From Prevotella corporis DSM 18810 = JCM 8529 (GTDB lineage Bacteria; Bacteroidota; Bacteroidia; Bacteroidales; Bacteroidaceae): DNA of 64,000 bases. This document shows positions 46,349 to 55,848 of this stretch, in pieces; position 1 is the first letter of the stretch, and each line of letters opens with the position of its first letter. The translations under genes and the position numbers were made by a program. The notes beneath the pieces are model-generated. The model had not been told where the DNA came from. It saw nothing but the letters and a program-made list of their open reading frames with translations, and made no database searches. The DNA is taken from positions 31,354 through 95,353 of the forward strand of contig NZ_AUME01000009.1 of assembly GCF_000430525.1 (NCBI RefSeq), given 5' to 3'.

Positions 46349-47077
46349 ATGAATTACACAATCAGCATGACAGACATTCTGCTGGCGGTATCGGTCGGCT
46401 GCAACCTCTGGTTCCTGTTCCTGCTCCTTTACGAGCGCATCATGGACACGCGGATTGTCCGCTTCTTCAAGGGCATTGTCGGATTATGGCGGTCACTGGA
46501 CGGGAATGAGGCTAAACGCATAGCGGCACACGAGGAAGTCCCTGCGGAAAAGGCGGACATCATCGGCAAGAGCCGTTTCAGGATGGCATCCACCCGGACA
46601 ACCGCTGCCATACCGACGCAAGAAGCCGCCACTATTGAAAAAGGCATTGAGCTGTCGGAGGAAGAGGCTACTTTTGACGACGGAAAAACGGGAAACGCAT
46701 CCCGCCCGGCACAAGTCCCGGAGGAAAAACTCGATGAGACCTTCACGAGCATACCGCCGGAGGAACTGGGATACGGGGACGACGAACCGGAAGAGGACGC
46801 CTCGGACACGCCACGGGCTTCGGGCAGCAGCTTTGACGAGATTGACGACGCCTGCAAGACCGCCAAAAACCCGGACGCGACACAGGCGGAACGTGAAAAG
46901 GCGGCTAAGGTGTTCACCGACATGGAGGGCACGGAGTTGTACGAGAAAATGATGGAAGGCTCTTCGGAGATAGGCATCCGCATCAAGGGGCTTATCGAGA
47001 TTCGGCTGAAGAAATCTGAAAAGGAGTTCGTCGTGCCGGACAACATCGAGGAGTTCGACATTCGCAACTATGTATGA
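46349..47077 (+). CDS. traD: Conjugal transfer protein TraD
   Basis: 242 residues. One membrane segment at about 7-27 (ILLAVSVGCNLWFLFLLLYE), then a long acidic stretch (VPEEKLDETFTSIPPEELGYGDDEPEEDASD) and a helical end. The start at 46349 follows GGAAGGAT. No known domain beyond membership in the tra operon. Downstream, the 200 bases before traE hold no convincing gene. Confidence 0.8.
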   Translation: MNYTISMTDILLAVSVGCNLWFLFLLLYERIMDTRIVRFFKGIVGLWRSLDGNEAKRIAAHEEVPAEKADIIGKSRFRMASTRTTAAIPTQEAATIEKGIELSEEEATFDDGKTGNASRPAQVPEEKLDETFTSIPPEELGYGDDEPEEDASDTPRASGSSFDEIDDACKTAKNPDATQAEREKAAKVFTDMEGTELYEKMMEGSSEIGIRIKGLIEIRLKKSEKEFVVPDNIEEFDIRNYV

Positions 47078-47278
47078 CAACAATAAAAGAAATGAACATG
47101 AAAGAATGACATCAACCCACGCGGCGAGGAAACGCAAGGCGCATCCCCATCCGCAACGGACACGCCCACGTCCGTGGAAACAAACGGGCATCCACTAAAA
47201 CCAAAGTAAAGAAACAAAGTATCAACCGCCCGACAAAGGACCATCCACCCTTTTGACGGCAAAAAACAAGAACAGTTT

Positions 47279-47596
47279 ATGAACAAGAACATCTTGAAAA
47301 ACAGAAAAGCAATCCTCTCCGCGGCACTTGTCATCGCCGCAACCGCCTCCGCTTTCGCGCAGGGAAACGGCATCGCGGGCATCAACGAAGCCACCTCTAT
47401 GGTGAGTTCTTATTTCGACCCCGGAACTAAACTGATATACGCCATCGGTGCAGTCGTCGGGCTTATCGGGGGCGTAAAAGTGTACGGCAAGTTTTCATCG
47501 GGCGACCCCGACACCAGCAAGACAGCCGCCTCGTGGTTCGGCGCGTGCATCTTCCTGATTGTTGCCGCCACCATCCTGCGCTCATTCTTCCTTTAA
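47279..47596 (+). CDS. traE: Conjugal transfer protein TraE (DUF4134, pilin-like)
   Basis: 105 residues. Signal peptide cut near AFAQ, then two membrane segments (about 59-77 LIYAIGAVVGLIGGVKVYG and 88-104). This is the layout of VirB2-type pilins. It is preceded by CCACTAAAACCAAAGTAAA, a variant of the element's shared leader. Confidence 0.85.
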   Translation: MNKNILKNRKAILSAALVIAATASAFAQGNGIAGINEATSMVSSYFDPGTKLIYAIGAVVGLIGGVKVYGKFSSGDPDTSKTAASWFGACIFLIVAATILRSFFL

Positions 47597-47606
47597 TAAA
47601 TAATGT

Positions 47607-47939
47607 ATGGCTGAATACCCAATCAACAAGGGTATCGGCCGTCCGGTAGAGTTCAAGGGCTTGAAGGCACAGTACCTCTTCATCTTCTGCGGAGGTCTGC
47701 TGGCTCTCTTCGTCCTGTTCGTCATCCTCTACATGGTCGGTATCGACCAGTGGATATGTATCGGCTTCGGCGCGGCATCGTCCTCCCTCCTTGTATGGCA
47801 GACCTTCGCGCTGAACGCCCGGTACGGTGAACACGGGCTGATGAAATTAGGAGCGGCACGGAGCCATCCCCGATACCTTATCAACCGGCGGCGGATAACC
47901 CGTCTGTTCAAACGACAACGAAAGGAAGAAAGACAATGA
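47607..47939 (+). CDS. traF: Conjugal transfer protein TraF (DUF4133, VirB3-like)
   Basis: 110 residues. Two membrane segments close together (about 25-44 and 50-66), then a basic tail LINRRRITRLFKRQRKEERQ. This corresponds to VirB3, which anchors the VirB4 ATPase encoded next. The stop overlaps the traG start (ATGA). Confidence 0.88.
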   Translation: MAEYPINKGIGRPVEFKGLKAQYLFIFCGGLLALFVLFVILYMVGIDQWICIGFGAASSSLLVWQTFALNARYGEHGLMKLGAARSHPRYLINRRRITRLFKRQRKEERQ

Positions 47940-50440
47940 GGAATACATCGAAAATGACAACACTGGAAAACAGGTTCCCACTTTTAGCGGTGGAGCATGG
48001 CTGCATCATCTCAAAGGACGCCGACATCACGGTGGCTTTCGAGGTGGAACTACCGGAACTTTACACCGTGACGGGTGCGGAGTACGAGGCGATACACAGT
48101 TGCTGGTGCAAGGCTATCAAGGTGCTGCCGGACTACTCCGTCGTCCACAAACAGGACTGGTTCATCAAGGAACGCTACAAACCGGAGCTTCAGAAGGACG
48201 ACATGAGCTTTTTAAGCCGCTCTTTCGAGCGTCACTTCAACGAGCGTCCGTACCTGAAACACACCTGCTACCTCTACCTGACCAAGACAACAAAGGAGCG
48301 TAACCGGATGCAGAGCAATTTCAGCACGCTGTGCCGGGGACATATCATCCCGAAGGAGCTGGACAGGGAAACCACGACCAAGTTCTTGGAAGCCTGCGAA
48401 CAGTTCGAGCGCATCATGAACGACAGCGGGCTTGTCAGGCTGCGCCGCCTCTCCACCGATGAGATTGTGGGTACTGAGGGAAAGACGGGACTTATTGAAC
48501 GCTACTTCTCGCTCATGCCGGAAGGTGACACCACCTTGCAGGACATCGAGCTTTCGGCAAGGGAGATGCGCATCGGCGACAACCGCCTGTGTCTGCACAC
48601 CCTCTCCGACGCGGAAGACCTGCCGGGCAAGGTGGCTACCGACACCCGTTACGAGAAGCTCTCCACCGACCGGAGTGACTGCCGACTGTCATTCGCCTCC
48701 CCGGTGGGGCTTCTGCTCTCCTGCAACCATATCTACAACCAGTATGTGCTGATAGACAACAGTGAGGAAACCTTGCAGAAGTTCGAGAAGTCCGCCCGTA
48801 ACATGCAGTCGCTATCTCGCTATTCAAGGAGCAACAGCATCAACCGCGAGTGGATAGACCAATACCTGAACGAAGCCCATTCCTACGGACTGACCTCGGT
48901 ACGGGCACACTTCAACGTCATGGCGTGGAGCGACGATGCGGAGGAACTGAAGCATATCAAGAACGACGTGGGCAGCCAGTTGGCAAGCATGGAATGCGTG
49001 CCGCGCCACAACACCATCGACTGCCCGACACTCTACTGGGCGGCGATACCCGGCAATGCGGCGGACTTCCCGGCGGAAGAGAGTTTCCACACCTTCATCG
49101 AACAGGCGGTGTGCCTGTTCACAGAGGAAACCAACTACCGCAGCTCGCTCTCGCCCTTCGGCATCAAGATGGTGGACAGGCTCACGGGAAAACCGCTGCA
49201 CCTTGACATCTCCGACCTGCCCATGAAGCGAGGTATCACGACCAACCGCAACAAGTTCGTGCTGGGTCCTTCGGGCAGCGGCAAGTCTTTCTTCATGAAC
49301 CACCTCGTGCGCCAATATTATGAGCAAGGCGCACATGTGGTATTGGTGGACACGGGAAACTCCTATCAGGGCTTGTGCGGCATGATCCGACGCAAGACAG
49401 GCGGAGCGGACGGTGTGTATTTCACCTACACGGAAGATAAGCCCATCAGCTTCAACCCGTTCTACACCGACGATTACATCTTCGACGTGGAGAAGAAGGA
49501 CAGCATCAAGACCCTGTTGCTGACGCTCTGGAAGTCGGAGGACGACAAGGTGACAAAGACGGAGAGCGGCGAGCTGGGCAGTGCCGTGAGTGCCTATATT
49601 GAGCGCATCCAATCCGACCGTAGCATCGTGCCGTCGTTCAACACCTTCTACGAGTATATGCGTGACGACTACCGCAAGGAACTGGCACAGCGTGACATCA
49701 AGGTGGAGAAGTCCGACTTCAACATCGACAACATGCTCACCACCATGCGGCAGTATTACCGGGGCGGGCGTTACGATTTCCTGCTCAACTCCACGGAGAA
49801 CATCGACCTGCTCGGCAAGCGGTTCATCGTCTTCGAGATAGATTCGATTAAAGAAAACCGCGAACTGTTCCCCGTCGTGACCATCATCATCATGGAAGCC
49901 TTCATCAACAAGATGCGGCGGCTGAAAGGCGTGCGGAAACAGCTTATCGTGGAAGAGGCTTGGAAGGCCCTCTCATCGGCGAACATGGCTGAATATCTGC
50001 GCTATATGTATAAGACGGTCAGAAAATATTACGGCGAGGCAATCGTGGTGACGCAGGAGGTGGACGACATTATCAGTTCTCCGGTGGTCAAAGAGAGCAT
50101 TATCAACAACTCGGATTGTAAAATCCTGCTTGACCAAAGGAAATATATGAACAAGTTCGACCAGATACAGGCGTTGCTCGGACTGACGGAAAAGGAGAAG
50201 TCGCAGATACTCTCCATCAACATGGCGAACAACCCTTCACGGCTCTACAAGGAGGTGTGGATAGGCTTGGGCGGCACGCAGTCGGCGGTCTATGCCACGG
50301 AGGTCAGCGCGGAAGAGTATCTGGCGTACACCACCGAGGAAACGGAAAAAGTGGAGGTTTACCGTCTGGCGGAGAAGCTGGGCGACGACATCGAAGCCGC
50401 CATCCGGCAGCTTGCCGAAAGGCGGAGAAACAAGGAATAA
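47936..50440 (+). CDS. traG: Conjugation ATPase TraG (VirB4 family)
   Basis: 834 residues. N-terminal VirB4 domain; Walker A GPSGSGKSFFMNH (about 443); VVLVDTGNSYQGL; Walker B FIVFEIDSIKENRELFP; VEEAWKALSSANMAEYLRYM and VVTQEVDDI follow. It powers assembly of the transfer channel from the cytoplasm. Full length. The traF-traG overlap of 4 bases points to coupling. Confidence 0.95.
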   Translation: MRNTSKMTTLENRFPLLAVEHGCIISKDADITVAFEVELPELYTVTGAEYEAIHSCWCKAIKVLPDYSVVHKQDWFIKERYKPELQKDDMSFLSRSFERHFNERPYLKHTCYLYLTKTTKERNRMQSNFSTLCRGHIIPKELDRETTTKFLEACEQFERIMNDSGLVRLRRLSTDEIVGTEGKTGLIERYFSLMPEGDTTLQDIELSAREMRIGDNRLCLHTLSDAEDLPGKVATDTRYEKLSTDRSDCRLSFASPVGLLLSCNHIYNQYVLIDNSEETLQKFEKSARNMQSLSRYSRSNSINREWIDQYLNEAHSYGLTSVRAHFNVMAWSDDAEELKHIKNDVGSQLASMECVPRHNTIDCPTLYWAAIPGNAADFPAEESFHTFIEQAVCLFTEETNYRSSLSPFGIKMVDRLTGKPLHLDISDLPMKRGITTNRNKFVLGPSGSGKSFFMNHLVRQYYEQGAHVVLVDTGNSYQGLCGMIRRKTGGADGVYFTYTEDKPISFNPFYTDDYIFDVEKKDSIKTLLLTLWKSEDDKVTKTESGELGSAVSAYIERIQSDRSIVPSFNTFYEYMRDDYRKELAQRDIKVEKSDFNIDNMLTTMRQYYRGGRYDFLLNSTENIDLLGKRFIVFEIDSIKENRELFPVVTIIIMEAFINKMRRLKGVRKQLIVEEAWKALSSANMAEYLRYMYKTVRKYYGEAIVVTQEVDDIISSPVVKESIINNSDCKILLDQRKYMNKFDQIQALLGLTEKEKSQILSINMANNPSRLYKEVWIGLGGTQSAVYATEVSAEEYLAYTTEETEKVEVYRLAEKLGDDIEAAIRQLAERRRNKE

Positions 50441-50480
50441 CTAAAAAACAGAATGTATCAACCAAAAAAGAAAAACGCGT

Positions 50481-50861
50481 ATGAATTTACCAAAAGTGAA
50501 AATGCTGCAAGTCAGCAAGTGCCTTATCGGATTGGCGGTCATGATGCTGCAATCCTGCGACGTGGCCGACAACCGCCGCGACATGCTGTGCGGGAACTGG
50601 GAGAGCGTGGAGGGAAAACCTGACGTGCTTATCTACAAGGAGGGCGAAGCCTACAAAGTGACGGTGTTCCGTCGTAGCGGTCTGCGCCGCAAGCTCAAGC
50701 CGGAAACCTATCTCTTGCAGGAGGAGAACGGCAACCTGTTCATGAACACCGGCTTCCGCATCGACGTGTCCTACAACGAGGCCACGGATGTGCTGACTTT
50801 CTCGCCAAACGGGGACTATGTGCGGGTGAAGCCGCAGCCGGGACATCCGACCGAAGAATAA
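50481..50861 (+). CDS. traH: TraH-like lipoprotein (DUF3876)
   Basis: 126 residues. Signal region LIGLAVMMLQSC ends in a lipobox Cys (about residue 26), so it is probably a lipoprotein. The mature part GNWESVEGKPDVLIYKEGEAYKVTVFR is beta-rich (DUF3876). Placed between traG and traI, the traH position. Confidence 0.8.
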   Translation: MNLPKVKMLQVSKCLIGLAVMMLQSCDVADNRRDMLCGNWESVEGKPDVLIYKEGEAYKVTVFRRSGLRRKLKPETYLLQEENGNLFMNTGFRIDVSYNEATDVLTFSPNGDYVRVKPQPGHPTEE

Positions 50862-50884
50862 CAACCACTAAAATCCAAAGTAAC

Positions 50885-51514
50885 ATGAGAACAAGAATAA
50901 CAATGATTATCTGCCTGTGCCTGCTTTTCGCGGGCAGGGCAAGCGCACAGTGGGTCGTAAGCGATCCGGGCAATCTAGCGCAGGGCATCATCAATGCCTC
51001 CAAAAACATCATCCATACCTCCAAGACCGCCACGAACATGGTGAGCAACTTTCAGGAGACGGTGAAAATCTATCAGCAGGGCAAGAAGTATTACGATGCC
51101 CTCAAATCGGTGAACAATCTGGTCAAGGACGCCCGCAAGGTGCAGCAGACCATCCTGATGGTGGGCGACATCACAGACATCTATGTGAACAGTTTCCAAC
51201 GGATGCTCCGTGACGGGAATTTCAGACCCGAAGAGCTTTCCGCAATCGCTTTCGGCTACACGAAACTGCTGGAGGAAAGCAACGAAGTGTTGACGGAACT
51301 CAGGAACGTGGTGAACATCACCACGCTCTCCATGACCGACAAGGAGCGCATGGACGTGGTGGAACGCTGCCACTCGAAGATGAAGCGTTACCGCAACCTC
51401 GTGAGCTACTACACGAACAAGAACATCTCCGTGAGTTACCTGCGTGCGAAAAAGAAGAACGACCTCGACCGCATCATGGGGCTGTACGGGAACATGAACG
51501 AAAGATACTGGTAG
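50885..51514 (+). CDS. traI: Conjugal transfer protein TraI (DUF4141)
   Basis: 209 residues. Signal peptide IIVCL-type ending AGRASAQ (cleavage about residue 21), then an all-helical region (NASKNIIHTSKTATNMVSNFQETVKIYQQGKKYY) resembling VirB5-type minor pilins. It is preceded by CACTAAAATCCAAAGTAAC, the shared leader. Three bases separate it from traJ. Confidence 0.85.
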   Translation: MRTRITMIICLCLLFAGRASAQWVVSDPGNLAQGIINASKNIIHTSKTATNMVSNFQETVKIYQQGKKYYDALKSVNNLVKDARKVQQTILMVGDITDIYVNSFQRMLRDGNFRPEELSAIAFGYTKLLEESNEVLTELRNVVNITTLSMTDKERMDVVERCHSKMKRYRNLVSYYTNKNISVSYLRAKKKNDLDRIMGLYGNMNERYW

Positions 51515-51517
51515 CCT

Positions 51518-52522
51518 ATGAAGTTCGACAACCTTCATCAGATTTTACGTTCACTTTATGAGCAGATGATGCCGCTGTGTGGGGACATGGCTGGTGTGGC
51601 GAAAGGCATCGCCGGGCTGGGTGCGCTGTTCTACGTCGCCTACCGGGTATGGCAGTCGCTGGCGAGAGCTGAACCGATAGACGTATTCCCGATGCTCCGT
51701 CCTTTTGCCATCGGTCTGTGCATCATGTTCTTCCCGACTGTGGTGCTGGGCACGATAAACAGCATCCTCTCACCCGTCGTACAGGGCACGGCAAAGATGC
51801 TGGAGGCGGAAACGCTGGACATGAACCGATACCGGGAGCAGAAGGACAAACTGGAATACGAGGCGATGGTACGCAACCCCGAAACCGCCTACCTCGTGTC
51901 CAACGAGGAATTTGACAAGCAACTGGAGGAACTCGGCTGGTCGCCCTCCGACATGGTGACGATGGCGGGAATGTATATCGACCGGGGAATGTACAACATG
52001 AAGAAGAGCATCCGCGACTTCTTCCGCGAGATACTCGAACTGCTGTTCCAAGCCGCCGCCCTCGTGATAGACACCGTCCGCACCTTCTTTCTCGTGGTGC
52101 TGGCGATTCTCGGTCCGATAGCCTTCGCCCTGTCGGTATGGGACGGTTTCCAAAACACGCTCACGCAGTGGATATGCCGCTATATACAGGTCTATCTGTG
52201 GCTACCGGTATCGGACATGTTCAGCACCATACTGGCGAAGATACAGGTTCTGATGCTGCAAAACGACATCGAGCGGATGCAGGCAGACCCGAACTTCTCG
52301 CTGGATTCGAGCGACGGGGTGTATATCGTATTCCTCTGCATCGGCATCATCGGCTACTTTACCATTCCCACCGTTGCGGGCTGGATTATCCAAGCCGGAG
52401 GCATGGGCGGTTACGGTCGCAACGTGAACCAGATGGCGGGACGAGCCGGAAGCATGGCGGGCAGCGTGGCGGGTGCAGCCGCAGGAAACGCAGTCGGACG
52501 TGTCGGCAAATTGCTGAAATAA
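51518..52522 (+). CDS. traJ: Conjugal transfer protein TraJ (VirB6-like)
   Basis: 334 residues. Membrane segments at about 20-40, 60-80, 165-185, 186-204 and 263-283; C-terminal Gly/Ala-rich tail (GRNVNQMAGRAGSMAGSVAGAAAGNAVG). This is the inner-membrane channel component of the VirB6 type. The first cytoplasmic stretch carries ETAYLVSNEEFDKQLEELGW. Confidence 0.87.
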   Translation: MKFDNLHQILRSLYEQMMPLCGDMAGVAKGIAGLGALFYVAYRVWQSLARAEPIDVFPMLRPFAIGLCIMFFPTVVLGTINSILSPVVQGTAKMLEAETLDMNRYREQKDKLEYEAMVRNPETAYLVSNEEFDKQLEELGWSPSDMVTMAGMYIDRGMYNMKKSIRDFFREILELLFQAAALVIDTVRTFFLVVLAILGPIAFALSVWDGFQNTLTQWICRYIQVYLWLPVSDMFSTILAKIQVLMLQNDIERMQADPNFSLDSSDGVYIVFLCIGIIGYFTIPTVAGWIIQAGGMGGYGRNVNQMAGRAGSMAGSVAGAAAGNAVGRVGKLLK

Positions 52523-52553
52523 TCAATGTGCAATCATAAATTGGAAAATATAA

Positions 52554-53177
52554 ATGGAATTCAAATCACTTAGAAACATCGAATCGTCGTTCAGGCAGAT
52601 ACGCCTGTTCGGTATCGTCTTCCTCTCGCTGTGCGCCGTGGTGACGGTGTGGAGCGTGTGGAACTCCTACCGTTTCGCAGAGAAGCAACGGGAGAAAATC
52701 TATGTGCTGGACAACGGCAAGAGCCTGATGCTCGCCTTGTCTCAGGATTTGTCGCAGAACCGCCCGGCGGAGGCACGGGAACATGTGCGCCGTTTCCACG
52801 AGATGTTCTTCACGCTATCACCTGAAAAAAGCGCGATTGAACACAACGTGAAACGTGCCTTGCTGCTGGCGGACAAGAGCGTGTACCACTATTATTCGGA
52901 CTTCGCGGAGAAGGGGTACTACAACCGCATCATCGCCGGGAACATCAACCAAGTGCTGAAGGTGGACAGCGTGGTGTGCGACTTCAACGCCTATCCCTAC
53001 CGTGCCGTGACCTACGCCACACAGAAAATCATCCGGCAGAGCAACGTCACCGAGCGCAGCCTCGTGACCACCTGCCGCCTGCTGAACGCATCGCGGTCGG
53101 ATGACAACCCGAACGGTTTTACCATCGAGGGTTTCACCATCATTGAGAACAAGGATTTACAGACTATCAAACGGTAA
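52554..53177 (+). CDS. traK: Conjugal transfer protein TraK (VirB8-like)
   Basis: 207 residues. One N-terminal membrane segment (about 18-36, LFGIVFLSLCAVVTVWSVW), then a periplasmic domain, including the DNGKSLMLALSQDLSQNRPAE stretch. Layout matches VirB8-family core proteins. It lies 6 bases before traL. Confidence 0.88.
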   Translation: MEFKSLRNIESSFRQIRLFGIVFLSLCAVVTVWSVWNSYRFAEKQREKIYVLDNGKSLMLALSQDLSQNRPAEAREHVRRFHEMFFTLSPEKSAIEHNVKRALLLADKSVYHYYSDFAEKGYYNRIIAGNINQVLKVDSVVCDFNAYPYRAVTYATQKIIRQSNVTERSLVTTCRLLNASRSDDNPNGFTIEGFTIIENKDLQTIKR

Positions 53178-53183
53178 CAGGAC

Positions 53184-53492
53184 ATGAAAAGTATCAGAAA
53201 ATCAATGTGGGGCATGTATTGGAAACTCCACGACAAACGGAAACGCTTGGCGGCAAGTCTCAAAGGGTATCTGGACGGCTTGCCGCCGGAAACACGCCGC
53301 CGCATCGTGCTGGGGATGTTCGCCGCCTTCGCGGTGCTTGCCCTTTACACCTTCGGCAGAGCCGTCTATGACATCGGCAGGAACGACGGCTCACATATGG
53401 AAACGGGACACGCCGGACGGGTGGAACTGCCGACCCCGGCGGAAACAGGCAATCACTTAACACCTTATTTATATGGAACAGACAAAGAATGA
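53184..53492 (+). CDS. traL: Conjugal transfer protein TraL (DUF3989)
   Basis: 102 residues. A basic N-terminus and a single membrane segment (about 39-58, RIVLGMFAAFAVLALYTFG) before a short periplasmic tail. It overlaps the traM start by 20 bases, implying coupled translation. Small inner-membrane component. Confidence 0.83.
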   Translation: MKSIRKSMWGMYWKLHDKRKRLAASLKGYLDGLPPETRRRIVLGMFAAFAVLALYTFGRAVYDIGRNDGSHMETGHAGRVELPTPAETGNHLTPYLYGTDKE

Positions 53493-54825
53493 ACCGACGA
53501 AAGAGAACAAAGCTGCTCCCGAAACGGGGAAACCGAAAAAGGAGCGCGAACCGCTGACAGAGGCGCAACGGCTGAAACGGCAGAAGATGATCGTGCTGCC
53601 CGCTATGGTGTTGGTGTTCATCGGGGCGATGTGGCTGATATTCGCCCCGTCCTCCGGCAAGGAGCAACCGCCGGGAACGGACGGATACAACACCGAGATG
53701 CCCGACGCTGACAAGGCGAACCGGCAGATTATCGGCGACAAGCTGAAAGCCTACGAGCATGGGGAGATGGAAGAGCGTCAGGAGAGCCGCAACCGTGCCA
53801 TCGGGCAGCTGGGCGACATGTTCGACCGCGAGATAGCGGGAACGGAGAACGGAGTGGACTTCGACCTCGCCAATCCGGGCGGCAAGGAAGAAAGGGCAAA
53901 GCCAGCCACGCCGCAGACCATCCAGTCCTCCGCAGCCGCCTACCGTGACCTGAACGCCACGCTCGGAAACTTCTACGACCAGCCGAAAAACGACAATGCG
54001 GAGATGGACGAATTGTTGGAGCGCATCGCATCGCTGGAGTCGGAACTGGAAAGCGAGAGGGGCAAGGCTTCCTCTATGGACGAGCAGGTGGCTCTTATGG
54101 AGAAGTCCTACGAGCTGGCGGCAAAGTACATGGGCGGTCAGAACGGAGGACAGCCATCGGCGGAACAGAGGGCAGAGCCAACTACCGTGCAGAAAGGGAA
54201 GAAGAACAAGGCAATGCCTATCAGACAGGTGGAGCATCAAGTAGTTTCTTCACTCTCACAGCCTATGAGTAACGCGGAGTTTGTCGCCGCCTTATCGCAG
54301 GAACGCAACCGGGGTTTCAACACGGCTGTCGGCACGGCGGAGGTATTGGACAGGAACACCATACCGGCGTGCGTGCATGGGGCGCAGAGCGTGACGGACG
54401 GGCAGACGGTAAGGCTGCGCCTGCTGGAGCCTATGGCGGTGGCAGGCAGGACAATACCCCGGGGTGCGGTGGTGGTCGGCACGGGCAAGATACAGGGTGA
54501 GCGGCTCGACATCGAGATTACCTCGCTGGAATACGACGGCACGATTATCCCCGTGGAGCTTGCGGTCTATGACACGGACGGACAGCCCGGCATCTTCATC
54601 CCGAACTCGATGGAGATGAACGCCGTCCGGGAGGTCGCCGCCAACATGGGCGGCTCGCTGGGAAGCAGCATCAACATCTCCACCAATGCCGGGGCGCAGC
54701 TCGCCTCCGACTTGGGCAAGGGGCTGATACAAGGCACGAGCCAGTACATCGCCAAAAAGATGCGAACCGTCAAGGTGCATCTGAAAGCCGGGTACAGGGT
54801 CATGCTTTACCAAGAAAAATATTGA
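53473..54825 (+). CDS. traM: Conjugal transfer protein TraM (VirB10-like)
   Basis: 450 residues. Basic N-terminus, one membrane segment (about 38-54, MIVLPAMVLVFIGAMWLIF), a helical/disordered middle (coiled coil about 180-210), and a C-terminal TrbI/VirB10-type beta-barrel domain with RTIPRGAVVVGTGKIQGERL and NISTNAGAQLASDLGKGLIQG. It spans the envelope and links inner and outer membranes. Confidence 0.9.
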   Translation: MEQTKNEPTKENKAAPETGKPKKEREPLTEAQRLKRQKMIVLPAMVLVFIGAMWLIFAPSSGKEQPPGTDGYNTEMPDADKANRQIIGDKLKAYEHGEMEERQESRNRAIGQLGDMFDREIAGTENGVDFDLANPGGKEERAKPATPQTIQSSAAAYRDLNATLGNFYDQPKNDNAEMDELLERIASLESELESERGKASSMDEQVALMEKSYELAAKYMGGQNGGQPSAEQRAEPTTVQKGKKNKAMPIRQVEHQVVSSLSQPMSNAEFVAALSQERNRGFNTAVGTAEVLDRNTIPACVHGAQSVTDGQTVRLRLLEPMAVAGRTIPRGAVVVGTGKIQGERLDIEITSLEYDGTIIPVELAVYDTDGQPGIFIPNSMEMNAVREVAANMGGSLGSSINISTNAGAQLASDLGKGLIQGTSQYIAKKMRTVKVHLKAGYRVMLYQEKY

Positions 54826-54859
54826 AAACAATAAAAATTACCACTAAAATCCAAAAGTA

Positions 54860-55846
54860 ATGAGAAAAGTAATCATCATGTTTGCCCTCGCTATGGGCAT
54901 CATAACTGCCAACGCGCAGGAGAATGTAACCGTTGAAACGACCAACGGAAGTGAACAACCGACCTTGACGAAGGAGGTCTATCCGCAGAAGGAGGCGGAC
55001 GGCGACCTATATCACGGGCTGTCACGCAAGCTGACCTTCGACCGCATGATACCGCCGCACGGTCTGGAAGTGACCTACGACAAGACCGTCCACGTCATTT
55101 TTCCGGCGGAGGTGCGCTATGTCGATTTAGGCTCGCCCGACCTGATTGCCGGGAAAGCCGACGGAGCGGAGAACATCATCCGTGTGAAGGCTACCGTAAG
55201 GAATTTTCCCAACGAAACGAATATGTCCGTCATCACGGAGGACGGCAGTTTCTACACCTTCAACGTGAAGTACGCCGCCGAACCGCTGTTGCTCAACGTG
55301 GAGATGTGCGACTTCATCCATGACGGCAGCACGGTGAACCGCCCGAACAACGCGCAGGAAATCTATCTGAAAGAGCTGGGCAGCGAAAGCCCGATGCTGG
55401 TGCGCCTTATCATGAAGTCCATCCACAAACAGAACAAGCGCGAGGTGAAGCATATCGGCTGCAAGCGTTTCGGCATCCAATACCTGTTGAAAGGCATCTA
55501 CACGCACAACGGCTTGCTTTATTTCCACACGGAGATAAAGAACCAGAGCAACGTGCCTTTCGATGTGGACTACATCACTTGGAAAATCGTGGACAAGAAG
55601 GTTGCGAAGCGTACTGCCGTGCAGGAGCAGATTATTCTGCCGCTCCGCGCGCAGAACTACGCCACCCTCGTGCCGGGCAAAAAGAGCGAGCGCACGGTCT
55701 TCACGATGGCGAAGTTCACCATCCCCGATGACAAGTGCCTCGTGGTGGAATTGAACGAGAAGAACGGCGGCCGTCACCAGTCCTTCGTGATTGAGAACGA
55801 GGATTTGGTACGCGCGGGTACCATCAACGAACTTCAAGTACGCTGA
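54860..55846 (+). CDS. traN: Conjugal transfer protein TraN (VirB9-like)
   Basis: 328 residues. Signal peptide cut at ANAQ (about 21). The periplasmic/outer-membrane part includes GLEVTYDKTVHVIFPAEVRYVDLGSP and later KHIGCKRFGIQYLLKGIYTHNGLLYFHTEIKN. This corresponds to the VirB9 role in the outer membrane core complex with TraM. Preceded by the shared leader CCACTAAAATCC(AAAAGTA). Confidence 0.9.
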   Translation: MRKVIIMFALAMGIITANAQENVTVETTNGSEQPTLTKEVYPQKEADGDLYHGLSRKLTFDRMIPPHGLEVTYDKTVHVIFPAEVRYVDLGSPDLIAGKADGAENIIRVKATVRNFPNETNMSVITEDGSFYTFNVKYAAEPLLLNVEMCDFIHDGSTVNRPNNAQEIYLKELGSESPMLVRLIMKSIHKQNKREVKHIGCKRFGIQYLLKGIYTHNGLLYFHTEIKNQSNVPFDVDYITWKIVDKKVAKRTAVQEQIILPLRAQNYATLVPGKKSERTVFTMAKFTIPDDKCLVVELNEKNGGRHQSFVIENEDLVRAGTINELQVR

Positions 55847-55848
55847 CC

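Noticed and set aside
47078..47278. A 30-codon frame between traD and traE
   Set aside because: Very short, with biased composition (His, Arg, Pro) and no family; treated as spacer.
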